Source of the DNA: Atkinsonella hypoxylon
Taxonomy: Eukaryota; Ascomycota; Sordariomycetes; Hypocreales; Clavicipitaceae
DNA: 64,000 nt
Assembly (NCBI GenBank): GCA_000729835.1
Contig: JFHB01000034.1
Coordinates: 62,001-126,000 of the forward strand
Direction of reading: 5' to 3'
Shown piece by piece: positions 9,877 through 21,455 of the stretch. Every line of letters begins with the position of its first letter. Within the stretch, counting starts at the first letter, position 1. The position numbers were made by a program, and so were the translations under genes. Below the pieces are notes generated by a model. The model was not told the DNA's origin and made no database searches. It saw only the letters and a program-made list of their open reading frames with translations.

Positions 9877-11618
9877 ATGGCGGACTCATCATTAAAAGTT
9901 CGTCAAAAAATGGCTTGCCCCGCTACCTACTGAGGCTGTCGGGAACATCGGACTAATTGACAAACATAGGATCGCCTGCGCGATCATGCCAAAGCCTTCA
10001 ATGGTCTCCTGAGCTTGATCTCTGCCAAAGAGTATTACGGTGAAGATGCCAGCGTGCGTGATCCCTGTTTCCGCCTATCTGCCTCTCAATCAAGCTAGCT
10101 TCTGTGCAGCCCTCTATTTCATATTCGCAGCGCCACCCTTTCGATTAAGCTGACCCGAATGTACTCGGTTAGAATCAATGGAACAGGAAGAAACAGTCCA
10201 AGAAGGAAGCTGCTGCCGCTCGAAGAGGGAAGCTGGACCCCGATAGCGAGTTGAACCGAAATGCTAAGGAAGTCATGGATGAGCGAGCGCAGAACAAACG
10301 AAAACTGATGCAGTTGCAAGAGCAAGAGGCCGAAGATGATGACGACGATTCTGACGACTCAGATGAAGCCTTTCCTGGGATAGAGCCTGAGCGACCCGGT
10401 GATGGACTGAAAAAGAAGACAGAGGATAGCAACAAGAAGCAAAAACTTATGACAGAAAATGGAGAACAACCCGCAACCACCAAAAATTCTGGTGATGCCA
10501 CCAAGCTGTCCAAGAAGGAGGCCAAACGAGAGGCCAAACGAGAGAAGAAAACCCAAAAAAAGATCGAGAAGAGGATAAAGAAACAAGAGCGTGTTTGCGA
10601 ACAAGAAGACGAAGTAGGAATAATGAACCCAAAGTCTCGTAACGAGACAAATGAGAGACTCGATGAGGCACCTTCAGACGACGTTCCTGCTCCGAAGAAG
10701 GAGAATAACGCCAATGAAGCATCCGCTTCTGAATCCGAACCACAATCACCTACGTTTGACCAGGTGTCGGCACCGCAGCCAGAAACAGCAGCTGAGCTAG
10801 CCAGCACCACGACCTCAGTTTCGTCCACTATTTCCCCGTCAGAAAAGCCTAAGCACATTAAAATACCGGCGGATACCTCTGCAGTGCGAGCCCGTGTTGC
10901 AGCCAGGATTGAGGCGTTACGGGCTGCACGAAAAGCAACGCGTCCCCGAAGCCGACAGGAGCTTCTCGAGGAAAGACGTGCCAAGGCCGCGCAGCGAGCG
11001 GAGCGCAAGAAAGAGGAGAAGAAACAAGCGAGACAAGAGGCTGCGAGGTTGCGGGAAGAGGCCTTGGCCTCGAACTCTCCTGGCGTCATGAGCCCCGCCG
11101 TTGAAATTGACGAACCAGCTGGCAAGTTTTCGTTCGGTCGAGTAGCCTTCGGGGATGGCTCACAAATGTCCCACGACTTGAGTTATGTATTATCTCAAGG
11201 AAAGAAAAAGGGTCCATCAGATGTGAAGACGGCGCTGCTTAAAGTCCAAAACCAGAAGAAGAGACTGGAGGAGATGGATCCTGAAAAACGAGCCGACGTC
11301 ATGGAAAAGGAGGCTTGGCTGACGGCTAGACGAAAAGTTGAGGGTGAAAAAATCCACGACAGTGAGGCCCGACTGAAGAAGGCCAAGAATCGCAAAGAGG
11401 CAGCAGAGAGGAAAAGCAAGAAGGAATGGAAGGAACGAGCTAAAGGTGTTGAGCTTGCTCAGAAGGAAAGACAAAAGAAGAGAGAAGAAAATATCAAGAA
11501 ACGCAGAGAAGAGAAGCTGCTCGGCAAGGCTGGAAAGAAAAAGGGTGGTGCTAAGAAAAAGAAGGGAGGACGACCCGGTTTCGAAGGCAGCTTCGGCGTC
11601 GGAGGCGGGCGAAAATAA
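9877..11618 (+). CDS. RRP14: Ribosomal RNA-processing protein 14 (SURF6 family)
   Basis: Nucleolar protein required for early pre-rRNA processing of both subunits. Exons are 9877-9897 (only seven codons, MADSSLK), 9970-10053 and 10173-11618, giving 516 aa. The N-terminal SURF6 helix reads DRLRDHAKAFNGLLSLISAKEYYGEDA, then NQWNRKKQSKKEAAAARRGKLDPDS; this only appears after both introns are removed, which supports the model. An acidic stretch (EAEDDDDDSDDSDE, about residues 86-99) and Lys/Arg-rich segments follow. The SURF6 core includes KHIKIPADTSAVRARVAARIEALR (about 260) and SYVLSQGKKKGPSDVKTALLKVQ with EEMDPEKR (about 365-410). The tail is a Lys/Gly-rich nucleolar-type sequence. The length is somewhat greater than yeast Rrp14, as is usual for filamentous fungi. 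Confidence 0.9.
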
Positions 11619-12790
11619 TGATGAGCTTGACATGAATGAGCACCTGTTTTGCTTCCATACTGGGATATGTCCGTCCTCTTTGTCTCATTTGCATTCGCGC
11701 AGGACTTGGCCATTGCAGCCACAACATCGTGACCTTGACTTATGCATCTGTCGTCTTATAGCTCGCACTCAAATTCAGCGTTGGCGTCAGGGACATACCT
11801 CTGTATCTAGGATTTTTGGCCTTTTTCTGTCGCCGTTTCTAGACAAATGGAGAGCAATGTGATTACTGCTTTACGTTCTGACGTCAAGTTGGCCGTAAAG
11901 TAGCGCTTCGCAAACTGAGCGAGTATGCTTGTATATATATACAAGCGATTTATCCGCGGACTGCATCTTGGTCCGACAAAAGTAGTTGTCGCTCGTTTAT
12001 ATTGTTTTGCAGTCTGTTGGCCCTGCCGCAAGTGGCTTCGACTTGGGTGTGAAGAGCTTCGGACTTGCGGGGCAATGGAATGGCAGAAACGCCAGTCTAT
12101 GCTGCGTCATGCTCCTCTGCACCGATCCATGATCGGCTAGATAGGCATGCGTGCTGAAGCAAGGTTCAGTCAACTTGCTGAAGAGGGCGTCGAGTTCACC
12201 TACGTGTAGTTTCCAGCCATTATCTACAAGCAGTAGACGGATTCCTAAGGCACCATCACAAAACCAGCACCAGAAAAGAGTGGTAAAGAAAAAAAGAAGT
12301 TATAACGGATAAGATTTTGGCATATAATTCACACAGTCCCACCGAGAAGAGGCTTCCATTTTTCATCAACTGCCATGGGTCCAATTTCCCCAATTTCTTT
12401 CTTCTTCTTCTTGGTTTTTTTTTTTTTTTTCTCGAAACGCACATGTCCTCATATTTGAAGATGCCTAGTTTGTTTTCCCGTTCCCGACGTCTTGATGTCT
12501 CCTAGTCTGTCCAGCAAAATATAATTGCCTTAATTTCCACCATGAAGTTCAGGTTCGGATCATTGGCTTCATGGAAGCAAGTCTACAAGAGGCGCGCATA
12601 CCGGGCTTGGACACAGTGTCTAGTGTGAAGATTAGGCTTAGCGTGAAAGAGGAGAATCACGTTGGTTCATGGTAGGGATTCGTAAAGAGTTGGAGTCGCG
12701 CATATGCGATGGCATCGTCATAATACGAAGCTTTTGCCTTCGGTCATCGTGGGCGCAGACGGAAAACGTATTGCGGTAGAATAGGCTGCT
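11619..12790. other. Convergent intergenic region between RRP14 and VPS74
   Basis: 1.17 kb of 3' flanks. A T-run of about 16 lies near 12416-12431 after a pyrimidine tract. No coding or RNA gene seen. Confidence 0.45.
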
Positions 12791-14178
12791 TTATAGTAGA
12801 GAATCAAGACGTGTGAAGACGCTCAGGCAGGCGGCCACAACTTCCAGCTGCAGCTCCTTGTCCTTGGCTTTGGCAATTTCCTGTAGCATACTGAGTCAGA
12901 CAACTTGGTTACCAACGATGAGAGAGTGTGCAGGGAAAGACGGGGCTTTAAGGTTTTTTTTTTTTTTTCAATCATCGTTCGTGAGTACGTAAATAGGCGG
13001 GGCTTCCCTACTTCTGAAATAACTTGGGGCAAGTTTGCTCCAATGCCATTGTTAGTAGCCTTTTTGCCAAATGGCCACTGGCTGTAGTCGGCCAGCAGCT
13101 CGTCAGTTTGAGCGAAAGCTCTCTCTCTTGCCTCATGGCCAAGCGTCGACAGGGCATTCTCCAAGACGTTGGCAGCATAGGCAGCACAGACCATACAGAC
13201 AGTTCGTAGATATCGAAATTCGAGGTTTTCGGGCAGGAATTGGTTGCCGCTGAGGACAACTGTCCTCTGAGTCAAGACGTTGCGGACGCGACGCCGGAGC
13301 TCCTCCTTGGCTCCACCATCGGCGACAGGGTGAGTGGCCATGTCAAATAAGAGGAAATTACGCTTCTCGGTGCGAAGAATGCCCTTGTCAACGAGTCCTT
13401 TGGCCAATCGCTCCCGAACCTGCTTTAGTTGGTAGCCAATTTTCATCAAGTTCCATGTTTCACCTTGATTTGTTCAGCATGCGTACGTCGGAAGGTAAGC
13501 CAGCCTGGAAGGAAGAGGGGAACTCACCACTCATGAGATCAATCCAGGAGCTGACACTCATTTTTTCACTTTGCTTCATCATCTTCAGGGCCTCGTCGAG
13601 TAAGACCTCGCCAGTAAGGGTATCATCTATGACCTCAATGTTTCGGTCGGCCGGGGGGAATCGTCGCCTGGATGGATCTTTCTCCACGCTGATGCGGCCA
13701 CGGAAGGCCAGTTCGAGGACGATGCATCCTCGCAGTGCGTACGAGATGTTGTCGTTCCAGAAAGAAAGATAACCCTTACATTGCATGTTAATGCTCGCTC
13801 ATTGGAAGCTCGTCAAGCTGGGCACAGCGAATCGCCCAATGACAGGGCAATTGCATTGATGCGTGACCAAGGGTAGAAAACAGTAAGAGGCGAATTATTG
13901 TTGGCTCGTACCTGTTTGTCCTTCAGTCCAAGTAGCAGGACCTCCTCCATCATGGTCAACTTGGGCTGTTTACTTCGCTCAGCACTCTCGCTCAGATCCC
14001 TAGGATCGAAGGCTATTTTGTGGCCATTCTCGCTATTCTCGTAGCTCGTCTCGGGGCCGGCATCCTTGACGTTGGCGGAGGAGTTGGTTCTGGAAGCAGC
14101 ACTGCTAGCCTCGCCTTCGGCGTTGGCCAGGGCGCCTCCACCGGCACCACGGCGCCGTGTCAGGCCAGATGAGGACAT
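12791..14178 (-). CDS. VPS74: Golgi PI4P-binding protein Vps74 (GOLPH3 family)
   Basis: Peripheral Golgi protein that binds phosphatidylinositol 4-phosphate and retains glycosyltransferases in the Golgi by linking their cytoplasmic tails to COPI. Four exons on the minus strand: 14178-13912, 13774-13528, 13463-13013/13012 and 12880-12791, together 1,056 nt (351 aa; yeast Vps74 is 345). Residues 1-65 are a low-complexity lead starting MSSSGLTRRRGAGGG. The GOLPH3 fold then follows: LTMMEEVLLLGLKDKQGYLSFWNDNISYALRGCIVLELAFRGRI across the first junction, LLDEALKMMKQSE, SGETWNLMKIGYQLKQVRERLAKGLVDKGIL across the second, and DMATHPVADGGAKEELRRRV. The last exon gives VVAACLSVFTRLDSLL, the conserved C terminus. 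All joins keep frame. The arginine-rich N terminus matches the tail-binding region of the family. Confidence 0.93.
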
Positions 14179-15194
14179 TTTTTTGATGTGAGCAGAAAGA
14201 GAGGATCGGAGTCGCGAGAGGAATCGGGGTCGGCGGCGACGAGTGACTGCGCCGCTCAGTCGCGAGGTTGGGTGGTAAAGAGACTGCGGCGATGATGGAC
14301 TGGAGCTGCGTCGATAGGTTGGCGTGAACTGATGGCGTGAACTGAGCTGGCCAGAGAGCGGTCGGGTGTATGAATGCTGTATGAATGCGGGAAAGGGGGG
14401 GGGGAGACACGCGACTCAGAGGAGCCAATAACGTCTTGGGCGCAATGGATGGCTGGCGCTGAGGCGAGCGATGAAGGAGGATGCGAAAGGGCACACGACG
14501 AAGCAGAAAAGCACTGAGTGAATGAAAGGGGCCACGCAGGACGACTTATGGTTGCATCTTGCAAGACAAAAAAGAGCAAGGTCGGGCCTGGTGTACCGGT
14601 TCCAGCAGAGACTTCTTGATTGGCGACGAGTCGATGAGCGAGGGCGACTGGAGCGAAACATGGCACAGCGATAAGAACCGCAGAACAGAACCCCAGTCAG
14701 CCTTTGCCAGGCACCGATGCAGGGTGGGACTCGGCGCTTCAGCGGTGCCAAGTCAGGCATGCGGCTCATCCTGAGACGTCCAGCACATCTAGTATGCCTG
14801 CCTCGATGCCTCGCCATCCACCATCCATCATCCGCCATCCATCACCCACCATCCAGCAATCAAGCATCAATGTTGCTGCAATCATACAATGGCTGCAATT
14901 CATATTCCCGCCTAGACGCATATGCAGGCAGGGCAACTGGCCCTCTCGCAGGTGCTAGACGTCCGGCACGCCGCCTGGCATTCTGCAACCACATGTGAAT
15001 AATGCCTTCGCGTCTTCTCATCACACGAACGAAGAGGACGTCTGAACCCAAGGGTTGACAGTGCTTGTCTAATCTTTGTCTTCTCTTCCTGTACCCGATG
15101 CCTTCTCTTTAACAGTAAAACCCACAATAAGAGTTGCCTTTGAAGCTCCGTTGTACCGCACCAAGCTACTAGTTCTATACGCTCATATCATCTG
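14179..15194. other. Intergenic, promoter of VPS74 and 3' region of the two-TM gene
   Basis: 1.0 kb upstream of VPS74. Contains a G-run near 14396-14403 and a CATC-rich microsatellite (listed separately). Several ORFs of up to 140 codons overlap in different frames and look like composition artefacts. Confidence 0.45.
14813..14856. repeat. CATC-rich microsatellite
   Basis: Imperfect array of CCATC/CATC units on the plus strand, about 44 bp. Confidence 0.8.
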
Positions 15195-16220
15195 CTATAG
15201 GCCGACATCCCGTACAGCTTCTTTCCACAGGTCGTCAAAGCTGATGCCCGCTTCTTCAAACATGTCTCGAATCTTCTTGGCCGTGACCTCTTGTTCCTCA
15301 GGACCAAATCCTCCTGGTCGCGTAGCATCGAATTGCACCATCTCAACCCATCGATAGAACAAGTCTTCCTTGCCCAAAGCCGCGAGAGCGTTTCTAAAGG
15401 CAAACACCTGTCTTCTTTTCCCATCTCCTTCGGCGGCAATACTGGTCTTCAGGTCATAGCACATCCAGCCAAAGTCTCTGTGGTATATCAGCACCACATT
15501 CGTGAATGCCTCCAATGCAGCCACCTTTTGATCGACAAGCTCATGGGCATGAACCATCGAGGCCCAGTCCAAATCCCATTGTCCATTCATCAGTAGATAG
15601 CCCGTCTTTTGTTCTTGCAGCAGGGGTGAGGTTGCTGCATTGATGTACGCAAACAGAATCCTTTTAGAGTCTGCGTCTTTCAGAAAGTCGCCCAAGACAA
15701 GATCCCAGCTGCGGCTTCGTCTTACATAAATCTCCTTCTCCCGGAACCCGACTTTGCGCCTCCAAAACATTGGGTTGCCGTGCGCTTGGCCAGCCGCAAA
15801 CTCCACGGGCCAAGGCCAGACGAAGACAAAGAGCACAAAGTCGATGAACATGGTCAAACCACGCTTCAGCACCTCCCAAGTAAATTCCTTCCACGTGGAC
15901 TCGTGGAAAGGAAATGTGGTTTCGTTTTGCGCGCCGAATCCGGACAATACAATATTCCAGTACCATGGTAGGATCTTGTACATTCGCCACATGAATAGCA
16001 GAGATACTGCGACATTCATAGCAACCGGCACAAGGAAGACCTTGCGCTTCAATGCAGCCTCCTTGGAGTCGATATGTGTGATGTAGACATGCTTTTCGGA
16101 TAGCCCGTTGATGAAAGGCTTCAAGACTTCAGGGGGTTGCTTGAAAGGAGTCGGTAATGAGCCCTCTGCACCACCAGATTTAGTCGCTTTCGCCTTTCCA
16201 AATCTTTTTGTCGGTGCCAT
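15195..16220 (-). CDS. Conserved fungal membrane protein of unknown function (two TM segments)
   Basis: Single exon of 341 aa starting at the ATG at 16220 (MAPTKRFGKAKATKSGGAEG). No named family recognised. Two hydrophobic segments lie close together: about residues 61-84 (VFLVPVAMNVAVSLLFMWRM) and about 121-141 (GLTMFIDFVLFVFVWPWPVE), separated by an amphipathic, aromatic loop. The basic N terminus and the about 200-residue hydrophilic C-terminal part are probably on the same side of a membrane. The C-terminal part is globular-looking (RRKVGFREKEIYVRRSRSW, LLMNGQWDLDWASMVHAHEL). No signal peptide. The good codon composition, intact 1-kb reading frame and position immediately divergent from mtIF2 make it a confident gene. 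It could be an organelle or ER membrane protein, but the sequence does not decide this. Confidence 0.8.
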   Translation of the reverse strand: MAPTKRFGKAKATKSGGAEGSLPTPFKQPPEVLKPFINGLSEKHVYITHIDSKEAALKRKVFLVPVAMNVAVSLLFMWRMYKILPWYWNIVLSGFGAQNETTFPFHESTWKEFTWEVLKRGLTMFIDFVLFVFVWPWPVEFAAGQAHGNPMFWRRKVGFREKEIYVRRSRSWDLVLGDFLKDADSKRILFAYINAATSPLLQEQKTGYLLMNGQWDLDWASMVHAHELVDQKVAALEAFTNVVLIYHRDFGWMCYDLKTSIAAEGDGKRRQVFAFRNALAALGKEDLFYRWVEMVQFDATRPGGFGPEEQEVTAKKIRDMFEEAGISFDDLWKEAVRDVGL

Positions 16221-16593
16221 ATTGAAATTGTTAGCACGGCTTATAGAGCTATATCGATTGGCCTCCCTCAGTTTCGGTGATGAAGGAGCTTGCTTGTTTA
16301 GCTCCCTCGTTGAGCTAAAGAAAGTGAGGACTATCGTTTTGACGCCTCGCCACGTCGAGAGTACACAGACAGAGGTACTCTGTAATATGTATGTCGTATA
16401 CAATGAGAGTTATGATCTGAGCCAAGTTTGTGCTCTCTTGGCCATTCCTCTCCCGGTGCTCCCCCCTGCACATTTGCGGGAGAAAAACGTCTGGCAGCTC
16501 CACATCGGGTTAAATGGTTCTGTCTGCACAGGCTTTCGCATCATCATTGTTCGACAGAGTTCACAATCTGTCGGACTGGAGTGCCTTACAGCA
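16221..16593. promoter_or_regulatory. Shared divergent promoter: two-TM protein gene (-) and mtIF2 (+)
   Basis: 373 bp separate the two start codons, so both promoters must lie here or overlap the genes. No specific binding site was recognised. Confidence 0.5.
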
Positions 16594-19500
16594 ATGTTAA
16601 GAGCCCATGCCTGGAAGGTGAGATTTCTGCGAGATCATGGGATAATATTGTGAGACAATGCTGATCCGATTCCCGTTCACAGGGCCGCGACGATCCATTC
16701 ATTTGTACCTTCTGTCGATTTCACAGGTTTTCAGCAACTTCCCTGAGCCAGCAACGTGGAGGAATAACTCGATCGCTTTACACGACTGCAAAGCTACGGG
16801 ATTCGGACAACAAGGGGGATGTGACACCCAAGCCGGGCTTCCCAGGAGCCTTCACCGCAGGGCCCTCCTTCACTGGAAGCTCTTGGGGTTCATTCGCCTC
16901 TAGGAAGTCGCATGACACAAATACCTCGGTGGACGACAGCCTCCTACCCCACGAACGAGAAGCAAGGAACAGAACAGCAGGCTCGGAGGAAAAAATCAGC
17001 ACGAACCGCAATGGAGACAGTCTCTCTCCGCCTGGGTCAGAGTCTCGCGATAAACACGAAGCACAAGTGAAGAGGTCTAGGTCAGTTCTCGCCAACGTGT
17101 TCAACACGATTAGACAGGCACAATCGTTCACCCCTGCCGTATCAGAGCCATGGCCCGCGACCGCTTCCGCGACGCCGGCCGTGACGCCAGCTGGGATAGG
17201 TCAAAGGCCTCAAAGTCATGGTAGCACAAGCAGGTTTGCGCCAGAGGTGAAGAATACATCTTCTTCGCTGCAATCTCCCGCTGCGAGCACGCCGTCCTCA
17301 GAACCACAAAAGGCTACACGATTTGCATCAGCAAAGAATCCACCAGGCGGTGCTCCTAGGCAGGTTGGATGGGGTACATTCAGTCATGTCAAAGCTCAAA
17401 CGCTGGTTCATTCACACGCTCAAAACGATGGAAACGAATCTACGACACAGTCAGAAATTACGCGATCAGTTAAGCTGGCGCATAAATCTGAGCACAAGAC
17501 AAAGCCGCAGTCTGGACAGCCTGACGGCCACTCGGTTCCTGTGGAAGCTCCCGTAACAGACGGTCTCTCTTCTTCCCAAAATTTTTGGGGCGAGTTGGAT
17601 ACAAGGGTGGAAGACCTAAAAGAAGGTAAGGGTGGAGGCAAAGGCCGACGCGAAGTTGTGTCTGCTGATGGCTCGGCCAAAAAATCGGCGAGGGAAGTGA
17701 CAGGAGATAACGAGGGAGCGTTATACGGCCGCCAGACGAGCTCCAAAGATAGTGATCTGCAGAGCCAAAGAAGAAGGTCTCGGTTTGAGATTGAAGAAGA
17801 GACCAAGGCTGACGCGAGACGGTCCAAGAAGAACAAAAAGGCTTCCAAAGGGCGCCGTAGTGGAAACGATGAGGATTGGGATGACGAGTCAATTCATCGC
17901 TGGGAACAGAAACAACGTCGAAAAGCTGAGAAGGAAGCTCGGAGACAAATAGAGATGAAAGAGGAGCAGCCCGCCGTCCCCATCTTTCTTCCCGAATATA
18001 TCAGCGCATCAAACTTGGCACAAGCTCTCAAGCAACGTCCGGAACAATTCTTGGTTGACATGGAAGAGATGGGCTTTGAAAACGTAACGCCTGATACCAT
18101 CATGACGGGTGAAACAGCTGCGCTGATCTCTATGGAATATGGATTCGAACCTTCTGTCGACAACGGTTCCCAACGTGATTTGAAACCACGGCCAGTCCCC
18201 GAGGACGTTTCGTCCCTTCCCAGTCGGCCTCCCGTAGTCACTATTATGGGCCATGTTGATCACGGAAAGACAACGCTGCTGGACTGGCTTCGCAAGTCAT
18301 CCGTTGCCGCGCAAGAACATGGCGGTATCACGCAGCATATCGGTGCCTTTGTTGTCAAGATGTCCAGCGGCAAGCAAATCACATTCTTGGACACGCCAGG
18401 CCACGCAGCATTCTTATCCATGCGGCAGCGTGGCGCTAATGTTACCGATATTGTGGTTCTTGTTGTTGCAGCAGACGACAGCGTCATGCCACAAACTCTC
18501 GAAGCCCTCAAGCACGCCACATCAGCAAAAGTGCCGATCATAGTCGCCATCAGCAAGATCGATAAGGAGGATGCTCGGGTGGATCAAGTCAAGGCCGACC
18601 TTGCGCGGCATGGCGTTGAAATAGAAGACTATGGTGGCGATGTGCAAGTTGTATGTGTCAGCGGCAAGACCGGACAGGGTATGGCCGACCTGGAGGAGAA
18701 CATTGTCACGCTTTCAGAAGTTCTTGACGTTCGAGCCGAAACTGACGGCATGGCTGAAGGCTGGATTCTCGAATCCAGTGTCAAACAAAATGGCAAGGCT
18801 GCGACAGTTCTTGTCAAAAGAGGAACTATTCGGCCAGGAGACTTCATTGTTGCGGGGAAGACGTGGGCAAGAATTCGGGTTCTGCGGAATGAGGCCGGAA
18901 ATGAGCTTTCAGAGGCACCACCGGGCAGCCCTGTTGAAATTCTAGGCTGGCGAGAGTTGCCAGAGGCTGGGCAACAAGTCTTACAGGCGCCCGATGAAGG
19001 AAAAGCTAAGTCCGCTGTTGAGTATCGAATGGAAATGGCTGAACGGGAAGAAAGCTCAGCACAGTTGGCGGAGCAAGAACAACGACAACGGGAAAAGGCG
19101 GCTGCTGAGGCGGCTGCTGAAGCAAATACTTCAGCCGACCACGATGAGCAAAAGCCGACTGAGCCTGGTTTGCTCTACCAAAATTTCACTGTCAAGACTG
19201 ACGTCGTCGGATCCGTTGAAGCTGTCTGCGGAAGCATTGTCGAGCTTGGAAATCACGAGGTACAGCCCAAAATCCTCCGGTCAGCAGCCGGCCAAATATC
19301 AGAATACGACATTGATCACGCCGCGGCCTCGAACAGCATCATTGTCAACTTCAATGTCCCCATCTTGCCCCAAATCAAGCAGCGGGCTGAGGATGCCAAG
19401 GTCAAGATTCTCGACCACAACGTCATATATCATATTGTGGATGAAGTCAAAAAAGCTCTGTCAGCACTCCTTCCCATGAAGATCACGACCCGGGTTAATG

Positions 19501-19887
19501 GCGAAGCGGAGATTCTCCAGATATTCCCCATCAACGTTAAAAAGAGGGTTATCAGAAATATTGCAGGATGCAGAGTTCGCAACGGCTCGATTAAGAAATC
19601 TTCCTTGGTCAAGGTGATACGCAAAGGCAAAGTCATCTTCGAAGGTAAGTCAGCCCAATGTCTTTGTGTTTTCGGGACGATCAATGGACGCGTGCAATGG
19701 CCGAGTCGGTCTGAACTAACCTTTTGTCGTGGCAGGCAAAATCGACACGCTCAAGCATGTGAGGAAAGACGTGATGGATATGGGCAAAGGCACTGAATGC
19801 GGCATCGGGGTAGAAGATTTTCAAGACTTCCAGGTCGGTGATCAAATCCAAGCATATGAAGAGGTCAAAGAGAAGCGAACTTTGTAA
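16594..19887 (+). CDS. IFM1: Mitochondrial translation initiation factor IF-2
   Basis: GTPase that brings initiator fMet-tRNA to the mitochondrial ribosome. Exons are 16594-16617 (eight codons, MLRAHAWK), 16683-19644 and 19736-19887, giving 1,045 aa. After the first 65-bp intron the frame continues GRDDPFICTFCRFHRFSATSLSQQRGG, a plausible import presequence; reading the long frame without this exon gives no proper start. The order is: long disordered Ser/Lys-rich region (about 60-440); IF2 N-terminal helical domain (YISASNLAQALKQRPEQFLVDMEEMGF, about 450-475); G domain with G1 GHVDHGKT (about 531), G3 DTPGH and G4-like SKID (about 632); domain II; a Glu/Ala coiled-coil linker; IF2 domain 3; and the C-terminal fMet-binding domain, completed by exon 3 (GVEDFQDFQVGDQIQAYE). 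G4 reads SKID rather than the usual NKxD. The final intron has a CTAAC branch site. Confidence 0.93.
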
Positions 19888-20165
19888 GGTACTGGAATGC
19901 ATCTGTAAACCATGATATGACGAAAGATCGAGCACCATTGCAGCTCAATCTCTTGTAACACTAGGAAAGACATTGGAGATTCGTACAATGTCGCACCGGG
20001 ACACGCGAGCTACGAGTCATTTGTACCATAGATCAGGCTCACAAAGACATGCTACATGCACAGAATAATGATTATATATCAATATAATAAAAACAAGGAA
20101 TATATCACATCATGCTGAATTTATAAAGACAAAGCCTCGCACTTCAAGTTGAAAAGCTCCCTCCA

Positions 20166-21455
20166 TTACCACCGACTAGGCGCAGAAATCGAATTCGACA
20201 AGAAGCTCTTCGTAGTCGCTGTAGCTTGTCTCCGCTCCTTTTCGAGCTTCGCCAAGCCAATCTTGTCAGTCACAGGCGTCGCTTCCATGATTTTGTCGAA
20301 CTCGTCGTCATCGCCAGCATCGCTGTCGTCCTCGCCTTCTCCTGCACCGGCAAGTAGATCATTGTCCGAATCGGGTTGTACGTCAAGGTCCACCTGGTAC
20401 TGGTGCTGTTGCCGAGGTTTAGGTATTGTGGCGGGTTTCTTCTTCTGCTCCTTCTCCGGGTCTGGGTTGGAAAAAGGCTTGGAGGCCAGGACTTTGCGCC
20501 GGATCTCTTCCATGGCAGCGTCGTCGTCGCTGTCATCTGTGATGTCGAATGGATCTTTGTCCCGACTCACTTCTTCAATTGCTAAGTATGCGGGTGTCTC
20601 GCCTGGTTTGGGGTCCAGTGGTCGTTGGCCCAGGTATATGCCGTGTGTGCTCCCTTCGCCATGCGACCATTCATCGCTAGCTTCCTCATTATCGTCGGAG
20701 TCTTCCTCATCCTCGTCGTCCGAAGGGGGCATCGCTCTGCGATTTGTATTCCCAGTTGTCCACATGTCATCGCTGCCTTGCTCTCTGCTTTCCGCGTATT
20801 CACGCTCCAGCCTGTCCATCCATTCAGCCTCCGTCCTCTTCACCTCGGCTGCATCTTCGCAGGCGGCGTAGCGCTCGAGGATGCTGGAGTTGATATCCAA
20901 AAAAGATGGCCCGTACGAGAACGGCGCCAGTACTTGTTCTGCCCAGTCTGGATGGCCACAGATGTAGAACGCTGCCGCCAGGGCCTCGACACAGTTTAAC
21001 CGCCATGGCTTGCCATAGTTGACGGTATTGGCGGCAACGAGATATGGTAGCAGTCTCTCGCATTTGCCTCCGACCTTGCTCCATTGTACCTCTTGGGTTC
21101 GCGCCCACGAACACTCGACGACCGCGGCGCCGTACTGATCCATTAAATCCCGGTCGGCGGGGGAAACAACTTGACGGCCGTTCGGGGTGATGACGACCCC
21201 ATTGTGTCTTTGGCCCATGTGAAGATCGCGCATGAGTCCTAATCTCATCAACTTTTTCCCTGAACAGCGCTTGGGATCGCAATGGCCCAGATCCCAGCAC
21301 GCTGCTTTGAAAGCAGGCTCTCCAGACGGACTGTCATTGTCATTATTATTGCCGTCGTTATGATGGCGGGGTTGTCTAGAGCCGCCACCATGTCCACGGC
21401 CACCCCGGCCGCCTCTCTTGCCTCTGGAGGCGAAGTCTTTCTTGTGTCGGACCAT
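20166..21455 (-). CDS. TSR3: 18S rRNA aminocarboxypropyltransferase Tsr3
   Basis: Transfers the aminocarboxypropyl group of S-adenosylmethionine to a hypermodified uridine of 18S rRNA late in 40S maturation. Single exon, 429 aa, ATG at 21455. An RGG-rich N terminus (GKRGGRGGRGHGGG) precedes the RLI-like N-terminal segment CWDLGHCDPKRCSGKKLMRLG (residues 53-73). The catalytic SPOUT-like core has QYGAAVVECSWART and ERLLPYLVAANTVNYGKPWRLNCVEALAAAFYICG (about 133-167). The C-terminal 200 residues are acidic and disordered (DDEDEEDSDDNEE), as in many filamentous fungi and longer than in archaeal homologues. It is convergent with mtIF2 (278 bp between stop codons) and divergent from GGA. Confidence 0.94.
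   Translation of the reverse strand: MVRHKKDFASRGKRGGRGGRGHGGGSRQPRHHNDGNNNDNDSPSGEPAFKAACWDLGHCDPKRCSGKKLMRLGLMRDLHMGQRHNGVVITPNGRQVVSPADRDLMDQYGAAVVECSWARTQEVQWSKVGGKCERLLPYLVAANTVNYGKPWRLNCVEALAAAFYICGHPDWAEQVLAPFSYGPSFLDINSSILERYAACEDAAEVKRTEAEWMDRLEREYAESREQGSDDMWTTGNTNRRAMPPSDDEDEEDSDDNEEASDEWSHGEGSTHGIYLGQRPLDPKPGETPAYLAIEEVSRDKDPFDITDDSDDDAAMEEIRRKVLASKPFSNPDPEKEQKKKPATIPKPRQQHQYQVDLDVQPDSDNDLLAGAGEGEDDSDAGDDDEFDKIMEATPVTDKIGLAKLEKERRQATATTKSFLSNSISAPSRW

Noticed and set aside
10175..11125. 316-codon minus-strand ORF
   Set aside because: Antisense shadow of RRP14; its Ser/Phe-rich text mirrors Lys/Glu-rich codons on the plus strand.
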